Part shown: positions 22,147-30,649 of the stretch, piece after piece
Numbering within the stretch: position 1 is the first letter of the stretch
Layout: every line of letters starts with the position of its first letter
Origin: Flavobacterium bizetiae
GTDB taxonomy: Bacteria; Bacteroidota; Bacteroidia; Flavobacteriales; Flavobacteriaceae
Length of the DNA stretch: 37,119 bases
Reading direction: 5' to 3'
NCBI RefSeq assembly: GCF_902804475.1
Contig: NZ_CADCSU010000147.1
Location: forward strand, 1 to 37,119
Notes under the pieces: model-generated
What the model saw: the letters and a program-made list of their open reading frames with translations, nothing else
Told to the model about the DNA's origin: nothing
Databases searched by the model: none
Program-made: the position numbers and the translations under genes

Positions 22147-23706
22147 TTATTTTAAAGTTTCGGCAATCATTAAAGCGCATTTTTCGCCATCAATCGCAGC
22201 AGATATAATTCCGCCTGCATAACCGGCTCCTTCTCCGCAAGGATACAAACCTTTTATTTGCAAATGCTCATAAGTAATTGGGTCTCTCGGAATACGAACC
22301 GGAGACGAAGTTCTGCTTTCCGGCGCATGCAAAATAGCTTCATTGGTCAAATAACCGCGCATTGATTTTCCGAATTCTTTAAATCCTTCACGTAAAATTT
22401 GTGATAAAAATCCAGGAAAAACCTGCCCCATTTCTACCGAAGTTGTTCCGGGAACGTAAGAAGTTTTAGGAATATCAGCAGAAACTTTATTTTGAGTAAA
22501 ATCGACCATTCGCTGTGCAGGAACTTTTTGAGTTTCTCCAGCCAAATGCCATGCTTTTTGTTCGATACTTTTTTGAAATTCCATTCCGGCCAAAGCACCA
22601 AATTTTGCAAAAGGTTTAAAATCTTCTAATTTTAATTCGATCACAATTCCTGAATTTGCCGTAACCTGATCACGTTTAGATGGCGACCAACCGTTTGTAA
22701 CCACTTCACCCGGACTTGTGGCGCAAGGTGCAATTACACCTCCCGGACACATACAAAATGAATACATTCCGCGACCGTTAACTTGTTTTACAATCGAATA
22801 TGGCGCCGGCGGCAAATGCTCACCACGATAATCGCAGCTATATTGAATACTATCTATTAATTCCTGCGAATGTTCAGCACGAACTCCCAAAGCAAAAGGT
22901 TTTGCCTCGATAAATATTTTCTTTTTATCTAATAATTCAAAAATATCACGCGCTGAATGTCCGGTTGCTAAGATTAATTTATTAGATAAAATCTTGTCGC
23001 CGTTTTGAGTTACAATTCCTTCAACCTCATTATTCTTCACCAAAATATCCGTTACACGTGTATCAAATAAAACCTGACCACCAAACTCGATGATTTTGTT
23101 TCGGATATCTTCAATAATTTTAGGTAATTTATTGGTTCCAATATGTGGATGTGCTTCTACCAATATATCTTCTGAAGCTCCAAAAGCGACTAAAAGTTCT
23201 AATATTCTGGTCACATCACCACGCTTTTTAGAACGCGTATATAATTTTCCGTCAGAATAAGTTCCTGCTCCACCTTCGCCAAAACAATAATTCGAATCTT
23301 CGTTTACGATATGATCTACATTTATCGCTTTTAAGTCACGACGACGGCCACGAACATCTTTTCCGCGTTCGATTACAATTGGCTTTAAGCCTAATTCTAT
23401 TAATTGCAAAGCAGCAAAAAGTCCGGCCGGACCTGCTCCAACCACAATTACTTCCTGAGCCGAAGAAACGTCCTTATATATAGGTAGCTCGATTTTAGTT
23501 TCCTGAAAAGGTTCTCCTTGTAAATAGATAATCACTTTCAGGTTGATTTTTATCGCTTTTTGTCGCGCATCAATAGATCGCTTTAAAATAGAAACATGTT
23601 GAATTTCCTTAGGAGAAACCTTTATTTGTTTAGACAAATAGTCTTTTAGCAACAATTCGTTTGCAGCTATTTCTGGAGTTACCTGAAGTAAAAGTTCTCT
23701 TGGCAT
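22147..23706 (-). CDS. FAD-dependent oxidoreductase (COG2509 type)
   Basis: 519-aa flavoprotein. The dinucleotide fold VIVVGAGPAGLFAALQLIE (86-104) with Glu113 (VIERG) binds FAD. The CFGEGGAGTYSDGKLYTR signature (141-158) and the C-terminal GLYPCGEGAGYAGGI are typical of the uncharacterised COG2509 dehydrogenases. Its substrate is unknown. An N-terminal 80-residue extension precedes the FAD fold, as in that family. It is upstream of the 363-aa unknown gene and may have a -7 box at 23754-23761. Confidence 0.92.
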   Translation of the reverse strand: MPRELLLQVTPEIAANELLLKDYLSKQIKVSPKEIQHVSILKRSIDARQKAIKINLKVIIYLQGEPFQETKIELPIYKDVSSAQEVIVVGAGPAGLFAALQLIELGLKPIVIERGKDVRGRRRDLKAINVDHIVNEDSNYCFGEGGAGTYSDGKLYTRSKKRGDVTRILELLVAFGASEDILVEAHPHIGTNKLPKIIEDIRNKIIEFGGQVLFDTRVTDILVKNNEVEGIVTQNGDKILSNKLILATGHSARDIFELLDKKKIFIEAKPFALGVRAEHSQELIDSIQYSCDYRGEHLPPAPYSIVKQVNGRGMYSFCMCPGGVIAPCATSPGEVVTNGWSPSKRDQVTANSGIVIELKLEDFKPFAKFGALAGMEFQKSIEQKAWHLAGETQKVPAQRMVDFTQNKVSADIPKTSYVPGTTSVEMGQVFPGFLSQILREGFKEFGKSMRGYLTNEAILHAPESRTSSPVRIPRDPITYEHLQIKGLYPCGEGAGYAGGIISAAIDGEKCALMIAETLK

Positions 23707-23753
23707 TTTATTTTATTTATTCAATTAGCTTTTCTATTTATGAAAAGAACATG

Positions 23754-23761
23754 CAAAAATA
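23754..23761 (-). promoter_or_regulatory. Putative -7 box of the FAD oxidoreductase gene
   Basis: Minus-strand TATTTTTG matches TAnnTTTG, 48 nt before the start. No -33 element was seen. Confidence 0.45.
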
Positions 23762-23787
23762 CTATTTTGAACTGACTTTATATAATT

Positions 23788-23970
23788 AACCGCAAAGTGC
23801 GCTAAGTTTTATTTTTTAATCTCGCAAAGTCGCGAAGACGCAAAGTTTTTTATTTTCTTTACAACTCTGCGTTTCTAAAGAAAAAACTTAGAAACTGAGT
23901 ATCTCAGAACCTCAGTACCTTTTTTCAAAATAGACTTTGTACCTTTGTCTCTCTGAACCTTTGCACCTTA
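23788..23970. repeat. CGCAAAGT / ACCTTTG repeat element (family C)
   Basis: CGCAAAGT units at 23791, 23823 and 23839, then an inverted CTCTGCGTTT near 23865. The second half contains ACTTTGT, TACCTTTG, AACCTTTG phrases with a loose period of about 18-20 nt. It is a low-complexity intergenic element lying directly upstream of the 79-aa gene. Confidence 0.65.
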
Positions 23971-23976
23971 AAAAAA

Positions 23977-24216
23977 ATGTCTAGAAAAATAAAATTGATT
24001 TGGGATTTTCGTGGTCCGGCTTCGGCAAAAACAGCCGAACATCATGAAATTCATTTAAAAGAATATATCGCAATAGAAAAATTGCCTTTGAATATTACAG
24101 GATTTAAAATCATAAACGATATGCACGCAACCGCTTTTATGGTAGTAACGGATGAAAATATGATTCCTGTACGTGATGCTTTGAAGCCACATCGCGGGGA
24201 AGTATATGAAGGGTGA
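23977..24216 (+). CDS. Small protein of unknown function (79 aa)
   Basis: 79 aa with no signal peptide or membrane segment. Sequence landmarks are LIWDFRGPASAKTAEHHEIH, ITGFKIINDMHATAFMVV, and DALKPHRGEVYEG. A cluster of His/Glu (AEHHEIHLKEY) could bind a metal, but this is speculation. No family was recognised. Coding is supported by a clean frame with balanced composition between two repeat elements. It stands alone; a TACCTTTG in the adjacent repeat could act as a -7 box. Confidence 0.72.
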   Translation: MSRKIKLIWDFRGPASAKTAEHHEIHLKEYIAIEKLPLNITGFKIINDMHATAFMVVTDENMIPVRDALKPHRGEVYEG

Positions 24217-24353
24217 GAAAGTCACAGTTCTCAGTGGCAGTTTACAGTTATGTACTGAGAATAAATTTAAGTCGCAGTCTCAGTTTTCGGTCACAGCTTA
24301 CAGTTCTGACTGTGACTGTAAACTGTGACTGTAAACTGTGACTGTAAACTTTT
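24217..24353. repeat. CAGTCTCAG/TGACTGTAAA repeats (families G and tandem)
   Basis: Loose copies of AGTCTCAGTTTTC and CAGTTTACAG fill the gap. Three perfect 13-bp tandem units (CTGTGACTGTAAA) occupy 24310-24348 and end at the recQ stop codon. The inverted AGTTTACAGT near 24228 could pair with them. Confidence 0.85.
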
Positions 24354-26549
24354 TTAATTCGCTACTTCGCTAATAAATTTTATTCGCATTAAGCGTAATT
24401 CATCAATATCATAATCGCCATCGAATTCTTTAAGAGCGTCTTCGATTTTATCTGATTCTGATTCCATGAAATAATCGTGAATTTCTTCTTGCTGATCTTC
24501 ATCAAGCATATCATCTACCCAATACTTAATATTCAATTTAGTTCCTGAGTAAACAATCTGTTCCATTTCTTTGATCAGAGCATCCATCGAAAGTCCTTTT
24601 GCAGAAGCGATATCACTTAACGGCAACTTTCGATCTATATTTTGAATAATGTATAATTTGTTTGCAGAATTTACTCCGGTAGATTTAACTACCAAATCGT
24701 CTGGGCGAATAATATCATTATCTTCTACATAACGACTAATTAAGGTCACAAAATCGTTACCGTATTTTTTAGCTTTTCCTTCACCAACACCATGTATATT
24801 ATACAATTCGGTTAAAGTGATTGGATATTTTAAAGCCATATCTTCAAGAGAAGGATCCTGAAAAACAACAAATGGAGGAACTCCTAGTTTTTTAGCTACT
24901 TTTTTACGTAGTTCTCGCAACATTCCCATCAGAACTTCATCAGCAGTTCCTGATGATTTTGCTGCGGTTACAATTGCTTCGTCTTCAGATTCATTGTATT
25001 CATGATCTTCAGACATCATAAATGAAACTGGCTTTTTAATAAAATTCAAACCTTCTTTGGTGATTTTTACCACACCATAAGTTTCAATATCTTTAGATAA
25101 ATAACCTGCAACTAAAACTTGTCGCAATAATGCCATCCAATATTTCTCGTCATGATCTGATCCTGAACCAAAAAAGGATTGCGTATCGGTTTTATGCGCT
25201 TTAATTACAGCATTTACTCTACCTATTAAAGTAAAGACAATTTCTTTCGACTTATATATATGTTTAGTATCACGAACAATTTCAAGCAATTTAACGGCCT
25301 GATCTTTCGCCTCAACTTTAGTTTTAGGATTACGAACGTTGTCATCCATGTCTGCACCTTCTCCTGTTTCGCTGTCAAATTCTTCACCAAAATAGTGCAA
25401 CAAGAATTTTCTACGCGACATCGAGGTCTCGGCGTAAGCCACAACTTCCTGCAATAAAGCAAAACCAATTTCTTGTTCTGCTACTGGTTTACCGGACATA
25501 AATTTCTCCAGCTTTTCTACATCTTTATAAGAGTAATAAGCCAAACAATGTCCTTCGCCTCCATCACGACCGGCACGACCCGTTTCCTGATAGTAACTTT
25601 CTAATGATTTTGGAATATCATGATGAATTACAAAACGAACGTCTGGTTTATCAATTCCCATCCCGAAGGCAATTGTTGCTACAACCACATCTACATCCTC
25701 CATCAGGAACATATCCTGATGTTTGGCTCGTGTTTTAGCATCTAAACCTGCGTGATAAGGCACCGCGCTGATTCCGTTTACTTGTAAAACTTCGGCAATG
25801 GATTCTACTTTTTTACGGCTTAAGCAGTAAATAATTCCTGATTTGCCTTTATGTTGTTTGATAAATCGAATAATATCCGATTCTATATTTTTAGTTTTTG
25901 TCCTAACTTCGTAATATAAGTTTGGTCTGTTGAAAGATGCTTTAAAAGTATTTGCATCAGACATGTCCAGATTTTTAAGAATGTCTTCCTGAACTTTTGG
26001 GGTTGCAGTTGCTGTTAATCCAATGATTGGCACTTGCCCTAATTGTTTAATAATGTTTTTCAGATTTCGATATTCAGGCCTAAAATCATGACCCCATTCT
26101 GAGATACAATGCGCTTCATCAATAGCAACAAATGAAATAGGCACACTTTGTAAAAAAGCTACATATTCTTCTTTTGTCAAAGATTCCGGTGCCACATATA
26201 AAAGTTTGGTCAAGCCAGAAGTAATGTCTTTTTTTACTTGTGCGATTTCTGTTTTGGTAAGAGAGGAATTTAAGACATGCGCAATTCCGTTTTCTGAGGA
26301 AAGGCTTCTGATGGCATCAACCTGATTTTTCATCAAAGCAATTAAAGGAGAAACAACAATTGCTGTTCCGTCCTGAATTAAAGCGGGTAATTGATAACAA
26401 AGAGACTTTCCACCGCCAGTAGGCATGATTACGAAGGTATTCTTTTTGTTTAAGATACTCGTAATGACTTGCTCCTGCAAACCCTTAAATTGGCTAAAGC
26501 CGAAATACTTCTTTAATTCCTTGTGTATTTCAATTTCGTTTGAATTCAT
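24354..26549 (-). CDS. recQ: ATP-dependent DNA helicase RecQ
   Basis: 731-aa 3'-5' DNA helicase for recombination and fork repair. Motifs: Walker A MPTGGGKSLCY (42-52), DEAH box 144-147, and motif VI QETGRAGRDG (321-330). An HRDC-like domain lies at about 535-610 (RELRKKVAKKLGVPPFVVF) and a helix-turn-helix-like C-terminus at about 640-725. The zinc-binding segment that normally carries four cysteines (after the LLHYFGEEF stretch, about 375-408) contains none: CxxC-type positions read SRRKF and ETGEGADMDDN. The helicase core is intact. It diverges from kdsD with about 86 nt between start codons. Confidence 0.95.
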   Translation of the reverse strand: MNSNEIEIHKELKKYFGFSQFKGLQEQVITSILNKKNTFVIMPTGGGKSLCYQLPALIQDGTAIVVSPLIALMKNQVDAIRSLSSENGIAHVLNSSLTKTEIAQVKKDITSGLTKLLYVAPESLTKEEYVAFLQSVPISFVAIDEAHCISEWGHDFRPEYRNLKNIIKQLGQVPIIGLTATATPKVQEDILKNLDMSDANTFKASFNRPNLYYEVRTKTKNIESDIIRFIKQHKGKSGIIYCLSRKKVESIAEVLQVNGISAVPYHAGLDAKTRAKHQDMFLMEDVDVVVATIAFGMGIDKPDVRFVIHHDIPKSLESYYQETGRAGRDGGEGHCLAYYSYKDVEKLEKFMSGKPVAEQEIGFALLQEVVAYAETSMSRRKFLLHYFGEEFDSETGEGADMDDNVRNPKTKVEAKDQAVKLLEIVRDTKHIYKSKEIVFTLIGRVNAVIKAHKTDTQSFFGSGSDHDEKYWMALLRQVLVAGYLSKDIETYGVVKITKEGLNFIKKPVSFMMSEDHEYNESEDEAIVTAAKSSGTADEVLMGMLRELRKKVAKKLGVPPFVVFQDPSLEDMALKYPITLTELYNIHGVGEGKAKKYGNDFVTLISRYVEDNDIIRPDDLVVKSTGVNSANKLYIIQNIDRKLPLSDIASAKGLSMDALIKEMEQIVYSGTKLNIKYWVDDMLDEDQQEEIHDYFMESESDKIEDALKEFDGDYDIDELRLMRIKFISEVAN

Positions 26550-26573
26550 TATTTATATTAATGGTATTTTGTA

Positions 26574-26581
26574 TAAATTTG
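26574..26581 (+). promoter_or_regulatory. Putative -7 box of the kdsD-tatC operon
   Basis: TAAATTTG is a perfect TAnnTTTG. It predicts transcription from about 26588, which excludes upstream start codons and supports the TTG at 26636. Confidence 0.55.
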
Positions 26582-26635
26582 CAACACATAAAGATACAAC
26601 TTTCTTTTATACATACAAATTTAAAATATCCTGTT

Positions 26636-27601
26636 TTGATTACAAAGGAAAATATATTGGCGATTGCCAAAAAAACAATACTCTCTGAAAGTGAAGCAAT
26701 TACAAAGCTAATTGATTTTTTAGACGAAAATTTCTACGAAGCTGTCCAACGTATTTACGAAACCAAAGGCAGATTAATCGTTACAGGCATCGGAAAAAGC
26801 GCTATCATAGCTCAAAAAATGGTAGCCACTTTTAACTCAACTGGCACACCATCTATGTTCCTGCATGCTTCAGAAGCAATTCACGGAGATTTAGGAATGA
26901 TACAAAACGAGGATATCATTATTTGTATTTCTAAAAGCGGAAACAGTCCCGAAATTAAAGTTTTGGTTCCGTTATTAAAACGCTTTGGAAACACATTGAT
27001 TGCAATAACAGGAAACGTTACTTCATTTTTAGCAAAAGGTTCTGACTATGTTTTGAACACCACAGTAGAGATGGAAGCTTGCCCTATAAATCTGGCACCT
27101 ACAAACAGCACAACAGCACAACTTGTTATGGGTGATGCCCTTGCAGTTTGTTTGATGGAAATGCGCGATTTTAAACCAGAAGACTTTGCAGTTTATCACC
27201 CAGGCGGAGCTTTAGGTAAAAAATTACTGCTTCGAGTAAAAGACATGATCGAGCATTCATTAAAACCGGCTGTTACTCCGGATACTTCAGTTAAAAAGGT
27301 AATTTTTGAAATTTCAGAAAAAAGATTAGGCGTAACGGCTGTTATCGAAAATGATAAAATTATCGGAATTATTACTGACGGAGACATCCGAAGAATGCTA
27401 AACGACGTAGATACTATTGCTGACTTAACTGCAAAAGATATTATGTCAAAAAATCCTAAATCAGTATCATCAGAAACTATGGCAGTTGATGCTTTAAACA
27501 TATTAGAAGATTTTTCTATAACACAGCTTATCGTTTCAGATAACGGAGAGTACAAAGGAGTATTACATTTACATGACATTTTAAAAGAAGGAATCGTATA
27601 A
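26636..27601 (+). CDS. kdsD: D-arabinose-5-phosphate isomerase (KpsF/GutQ family)
   Basis: 321-aa SIS-plus-CBS enzyme interconverting ribulose 5-phosphate and arabinose 5-phosphate for Kdo, hence LPS core synthesis. The SIS domain (about 35-170) shows TGIGKSAIIAQKMVATFNST, HGDLGM and ISKSGNSPE. AVYHPGGALGKKLL precedes two CBS domains (about 205-320). The start is a TTG (reads ITKENILAIAKK). The frame is open upstream but begins before the -7 box and would overlap recQ. The stop overlaps the tatC start (TAATG), indicating translational coupling. Confidence 0.93.
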   Translation: MITKENILAIAKKTILSESEAITKLIDFLDENFYEAVQRIYETKGRLIVTGIGKSAIIAQKMVATFNSTGTPSMFLHASEAIHGDLGMIQNEDIIICISKSGNSPEIKVLVPLLKRFGNTLIAITGNVTSFLAKGSDYVLNTTVEMEACPINLAPTNSTTAQLVMGDALAVCLMEMRDFKPEDFAVYHPGGALGKKLLLRVKDMIEHSLKPAVTPDTSVKKVIFEISEKRLGVTAVIENDKIIGIITDGDIRRMLNDVDTIADLTAKDIMSKNPKSVSSETMAVDALNILEDFSITQLIVSDNGEYKGVLHLHDILKEGIV

Positions 27602-28416
27602 TGGCAAAAAAGAACCTTGGCGAGATGTCATTTTTAGACCATCTTGAAGAACTTAGATGGTTATTAGTTAGAAGCACAATTGCAATATGCATCATGGCTT
27701 TTTTTACTTATTTTATAAGTGATTATTTATTTGATCAGATTATTTTAGGTCCCATAAGACCTACTTTTTTTACTTATGTTTGGTTTTGCGACTTATCTCA
27801 TTCACTAGGTTTCGCTGATAGCATTTGTATTACCGAGCTGAATTTTATTATTCAGAATACCGAAATGGAAGGACAGGTAAACATTTTTGTATGGATGTGT
27901 CTTTTAGCAGGTTTCATACTAAGTTTCCCTTTTATTTTATGGGAACTTTGGAAGTTTATAAGCCCTGCATTATATGAAAAAGAAAGAAAAAATGCCAAAG
28001 TATTTATCTTCACTTCTTCATTACTTTTCTTTTTAGGAGTATTGTTCGGTTACTTTGTTGTAATACCAATGTCTGTCAATTTCGTAGCTACTTTCTCTGT
28101 GAGTGACGTTGTAAAAAATCAATTTACATTAGAATCATATATGGGGATGGTAAAAACAAGTATTCTTGCGAGTGGTTTGTTTTTTGAATTGCCAATCATT
28201 ATCTACTTCTTAACCAAATTAGGATTAGTAACTCCTGATTTCTTAAGAAAATATTGGAAATATGCTGTTGTAATTATCTTAATTGTAGCTGCAATTGTAA
28301 CTCCTCCAGATGTAGTAAGTCAAACTATTGTAGCAATACCAATGTTGATTATTTACGAAGTGAGTATCCTGATTTCGAGGATTGTTTATAAAAATAAATT
28401 AAAAGAAAATGTCTGA
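27601..28416 (+). CDS. tatC: Sec-independent protein translocase TatC
   Basis: 271-aa inner-membrane protein with six predicted membrane segments, the receptor of twin-arginine signal peptides. Signature stretches are FLDHLEELRW near the N-terminus, FPFILWELWKFISPALYEKE and ILIVAAIVTPPDVVSQ. It exports folded proteins with TatA, which is not in this window. It starts on the last base of the kdsD stop codon and overlaps the next gene by 8 nt. Confidence 0.97.
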   Translation: MAKKNLGEMSFLDHLEELRWLLVRSTIAICIMAFFTYFISDYLFDQIILGPIRPTFFTYVWFCDLSHSLGFADSICITELNFIIQNTEMEGQVNIFVWMCLLAGFILSFPFILWELWKFISPALYEKERKNAKVFIFTSSLLFFLGVLFGYFVVIPMSVNFVATFSVSDVVKNQFTLESYMGMVKTSILASGLFFELPIIIYFLTKLGLVTPDFLRKYWKYAVVIILIVAAIVTPPDVVSQTIVAIPMLIIYEVSILISRIVYKNKLKENV

Positions 28417-28759
28417 TATCGTACAGGAATTTAATGACTATCGTTCTAAAATGAACGAAAAGTTACTAGCTGATAATAACAAAATTGTAAAGAGAATTTT
28501 TAATCTTGATACGAATGCATATGCAGCCGGAGCTCTTGATGTAAAAACAAAAGAGCTTTTAGGATTAGTAGCATCGGCGGTTTTACGTTGTGATGATTGT
28601 GTAAAATATCACTTAGAAACCAGCCATAAAGAAGGTGTAACAAAAGAAGAAATGATGGAAGCAATGGGAATCGCAACTTTGGTTGGAGGAACAATTGTAG
28701 TACCTCATTTACGAAGGGCCTACGAATTTTGGGAAGCTTTGGAAGAGCAAGGGAATTAA
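28409..28759 (+). CDS. Carboxymuconolactone decarboxylase family protein (AhpD-like)
   Basis: 116-aa small alpha-helical protein with an AhpD-type redox motif RCDDCVKYH (Cys61, Cys64, His68) and the family ending MGIATLVGGTIVVPHLRRAYEFW. Such proteins act as alkylhydroperoxidase-like thiol enzymes; the actual substrate is unknown. Its start lies 8 nt inside the end of tatC, so it is the third gene of the kdsD-tatC operon. Confidence 0.92.
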   Translation: MSDIVQEFNDYRSKMNEKLLADNNKIVKRIFNLDTNAYAAGALDVKTKELLGLVASAVLRCDDCVKYHLETSHKEGVTKEEMMEAMGIATLVGGTIVVPHLRRAYEFWEALEEQGN

Positions 28760-28765
28760 AAAATG

Positions 28766-28972
28766 TGTCAATTTGATAATTAGATAACTTCTTGAAATTC
28801 TTTAATTATCAAATTTAAAAATACCCAATTAGATAATTTTGAAAACGCAATAATTTGTTAATTGATTTATCTGATTGATTATTTTACTTTTAATTTGTCC
28901 CTTCTAATAAATTTTAAAATTGAATTTGAGTTAATTATCTCATTTTCTAATTATCTAATTATCTAATTAAAA
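28766..28972. repeat. TTGATAATTAGATAA / TTATCTAATTATCTAA repeats (family E)
   Basis: The 213-nt gap before lptB is filled by direct copies at its left side and inverted copies (TCTAATTATCTAATTATCTAA) at its right side. They run up to the lptB start codon and could fold into a long AT-rich hairpin. Confidence 0.75.
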
Positions 28973-29713
28973 ATGAAGCTAAGAGCCGATAATTTAATCA
29001 AAACCTATAAAGGTCGTAGTGTTGTAAAAGGAATTTCTGTTGAAGTTAATCAAGGAGAAATTGTTGGGCTTTTGGGACCAAATGGTGCAGGAAAAACGAC
29101 TTCGTTTTATATGATTGTAGGATTGGTAAAGCCAAATCAGGGTAACATTTATCTTGATGATTTGAACATTACTGATTACCCAATGTACAAACGTGCACAG
29201 CAAGGAATTGGCTATTTGGCACAGGAAGCTTCTGTTTTTAGAAAATTAAGTATTGAAGATAACATTTTAAGTGTTTTGCAATTGACTAAACTTTCAAAAG
29301 AGGCACAAATTGCAAAAATGGAAAGTTTAATCGAAGAATTCAGCTTAGAACACATACGTACTAACCGAGGAGATTTACTTTCAGGAGGAGAGCGTCGTCG
29401 TACTGAAATTGCACGCGCCCTTGCAACTGACCCTAAGTTTATTTTACTAGATGAACCTTTTGCAGGAGTTGACCCCGTTGCGGTTGAAGATATCCAGAGG
29501 ATTGTTGCTCAGTTAAAAAATAAAAATATCGGAATTCTAATAACTGATCACAACGTTCAGGAAACATTAGCGATTACAGATAAAACATACTTAATGTTTG
29601 AAGGTGGAATTTTGAAAGCCGGAGTTCCGGAAGAATTAGTAGAAGACGAAATGGTTCGTCGCGTTTACTTAGGTCAAAACTTCGAACTTCGTAAAAAGAA
29701 ACTTGAATTCTAG
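28973..29713 (+). CDS. lptB: LPS export ABC transporter ATP-binding protein LptB
   Basis: 246-aa ATPase that powers extraction of LPS from the inner membrane with LptF/LptG. Motifs are Walker A GPNGAGKTT, signature LSGGERRRTEIARAL (LptB type), Walker B FILLDEPFAGVDP and H-loop TDHNVQETL. Length and sequence fit the housekeeping LptB. The gene is monocistronic, directly behind an AT-rich repeat region that forms its leader. Downstream it converges with the GH25 gene through a repeat hairpin. Confidence 0.96.
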   Translation: MKLRADNLIKTYKGRSVVKGISVEVNQGEIVGLLGPNGAGKTTSFYMIVGLVKPNQGNIYLDDLNITDYPMYKRAQQGIGYLAQEASVFRKLSIEDNILSVLQLTKLSKEAQIAKMESLIEEFSLEHIRTNRGDLLSGGERRRTEIARALATDPKFILLDEPFAGVDPVAVEDIQRIVAQLKNKNIGILITDHNVQETLAITDKTYLMFEGGILKAGVPEELVEDEMVRRVYLGQNFELRKKKLEF

Positions 29714-29722
29714 AAAAAAGTA

Positions 29723-29778
29723 TTCAGTCCCAGTTTTTCGTTTACAGTTATTTACTTAAACTAAAAACTGAGACTGAA
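29723..29778. repeat. Inverted CAGTCTCAGTTTTT repeat between lptB and GH25 gene
   Basis: TTCAGTCCCAGTTTTT (29723-29738) and AAAAACTGAGACTGAA (29763-29778) pair with one mismatch in 16. Long T/A tails make it a plausible bidirectional terminator for the convergent genes. Same phrase as family G. Confidence 0.8.
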
Positions 29779-29781
29779 AGC

Positions 29782-30639
29782 TTATTCAACAGTAATAAAC
29801 TGCAACTGTTGTAAATCGCCGTTATAAATATTCACATCTACTCTGTGTTTAATTCCAGGCAAAGAAGCTTTTTCTGTAAATTGCCAAAAAAGCCAATCAT
29901 CTTCGATTTTTTCTCTATAGAAATTATAGTTGGCTATCCAGAATAAATATTGCCCAAATTCCTCTTTTAAAAAATCATCGTAATAACTTTCGCCTGTGTA
30001 AATTATAGGGCGCACCTGATAATGTGCCTCAACTTTATTCAACCAGCGTTTTAGACCTTTTTTCAAACTATCCAAAGGTTGATTCTTAGGCAATCTTTCG
30101 ATATCTAAAACCGGAGGCAAATCTCCTTTTTGTAATTTTACTGTTTTAATAAAAAGATTGGCTTGCTCGATAGAGTTCTCATTCGGACGGTAATAATGAT
30201 ATGCTCCGCGTATGATTTTATGTTCTTTTGCTCCTTCCCAGTTTTTTTTAAACTGTCTGTCAACCCTGTCATTGCCCGCAGTTGCACGAACAAACACAAA
30301 TTGTACAGGATATTTTTCTTCTAAAACCTCTACTTCATCCCATTGTACTTTTCCCTGAAATTCAGATACATCAATACCAATCACTTTTCCTTTATGATTT
30401 TCTAAAACTCTAATATTTCGAACATCAGACAAGTGCTTATCAACAGCATCTTCGTCTAAAACTTTGTCTGATTTAAAGCCAAGATAATACTTCAGCCCAT
30501 CACGATAATGATACACTGCAGCAAAGAAAAGTAATATAAAAAAAGTACAAATAATGAAACGAATTGCTTTTGCAAAAATCGATTTTTGAGGTTTCGAATT
30601 CCTGGAATAAGAAGTTCGCCTTGTCGTTTTTCTTGCCAT
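29782..30639 (-). CDS. Glycoside hydrolase family 25 lysozyme-like, membrane-anchored
   Basis: 285 aa. A basic N-terminus (MARKTTRRTSYSRNSKPQK) and one membrane segment (about 25-45) anchor the enzyme with its catalytic domain outside the cytoplasm. GH25 landmarks are IGIDVSEFQG (Asp90), FVFVRATAG, RGAYHYYRP, LPPVLDIERL (Asp179 and Glu181, catalytic), and DWLFWQFTE. It probably cleaves peptidoglycan in cell-wall remodelling. It follows pssA with a 10-nt gap, in one operon. Confidence 0.93.
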   Translation of the reverse strand: MARKTTRRTSYSRNSKPQKSIFAKAIRFIICTFFILLFFAAVYHYRDGLKYYLGFKSDKVLDEDAVDKHLSDVRNIRVLENHKGKVIGIDVSEFQGKVQWDEVEVLEEKYPVQFVFVRATAGNDRVDRQFKKNWEGAKEHKIIRGAYHYYRPNENSIEQANLFIKTVKLQKGDLPPVLDIERLPKNQPLDSLKKGLKRWLNKVEAHYQVRPIIYTGESYYDDFLKEEFGQYLFWIANYNFYREKIEDDWLFWQFTEKASLPGIKHRVDVNIYNGDLQQLQFITVE

Positions 30640-30649
30640 TCAAATAAAA

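Noticed and set aside
26540..26635. Upstream in-frame extension of kdsD
   Set aside because: It would start before the -7 box and overlap the recQ start; the TTG at 26636 gives the family's normal length.
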